NCBI GenBank assembly: GCA_937974135.1
Contig: CALJIH010000194.1
Coordinates: 1-5,838, forward strand
DNA: 5,838 nucleotides
Source of the DNA: an uncultured Cocleimonas sp.
GTDB taxonomy: Bacteria > Pseudomonadota > Gammaproteobacteria > Thiotrichales > Thiotrichaceae
Reading direction: 5' to 3'
The notes under the pieces were generated by a model that worked only from the letters and a program-made list of their open reading frames with translations, did no database searches and was not told the origin of the DNA. Positions 5,807 to 5,838 of this stretch are shown in pieces (the first letter of the stretch is position 1; every line of letters starts with the position of its first letter). A program made the translations under genes and the position numbers.

Positions 5807-5838
5807 TAGAAGATCTACGTTTATTGTAAATCTATACT

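Noticed and set aside
5703..5838. yybP-ykoY manganese riboswitch upstream of the TerC-family gene
   Set aside because: I looked because such genes are often under this riboswitch, but the leader is short, AT-rich, and lacks the conserved loops and paired regions. Only a 7-bp hairpin and the LacI-type palindrome are present. A covariance-model scan would settle it.

Overview
The window looks like ordinary chromosomal DNA of a marine-type gammaproteobacterium, possibly Oceanospirillales or a relative. This placement rests on moderately AT-rich coding sequence, the style of the TRAP transporter proteins, Shine-Dalgarno-led genes, and a fused TRAP permease of the mannitol/chloroaromatic (FcbT/TakP-like) type. 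It is an inference from sequence character, not from a search.

Layout from left to right. A 44-nt leader precedes a plus-strand gene (45-1190) for an FMN-dependent alpha-hydroxy-acid dehydrogenase/oxidase of the lactate/mandelate/glycolate family. It converges on a minus-strand TRAP operon, and the two are separated by a near-perfect bidirectional intrinsic terminator (1256-1285). The operon, read right to left, is the periplasmic solute-binding protein gene dctP (4893-3766), then an intergenic 12-bp stem-loop, then one gene for a fused small plus large TRAP permease (3651-1309). Upstream of dctP lies a 27-nt interrupted palindrome overlapping a -35-like hexamer, a good candidate operator. 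Further right, also on the minus strand, is a TerC/YjbE-family membrane protein with a GTG start (5702-5031). Its upstream region carries a 16-bp perfect palindrome of LacI-family type lying over the expected transcription start.

How they may work together. The solute-binding protein would capture an organic acid in the periplasm. The fused permease would import it using an ion gradient. The neighbouring flavoenzyme could oxidise a 2-hydroxy acid to the 2-oxo acid. The substrate is not determined by the sequence; a 2-hydroxy or 2-oxo acid is a plausible guess from the neighbourhood. The TerC-family gene is probably functionally separate (metal-ion homeostasis).

I see no mobile element, CRISPR array, RNA gene, defence system or clearly new system. 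The points most worth a second look are the two palindromic regulatory sites, the intra-operon stem-loop, and unusual residues in the flavoenzyme (Glu where FMN-phosphate-binding Arg is usual) and in the solute-binding protein (Glu and a Cys-Cys pair at the ligand site).
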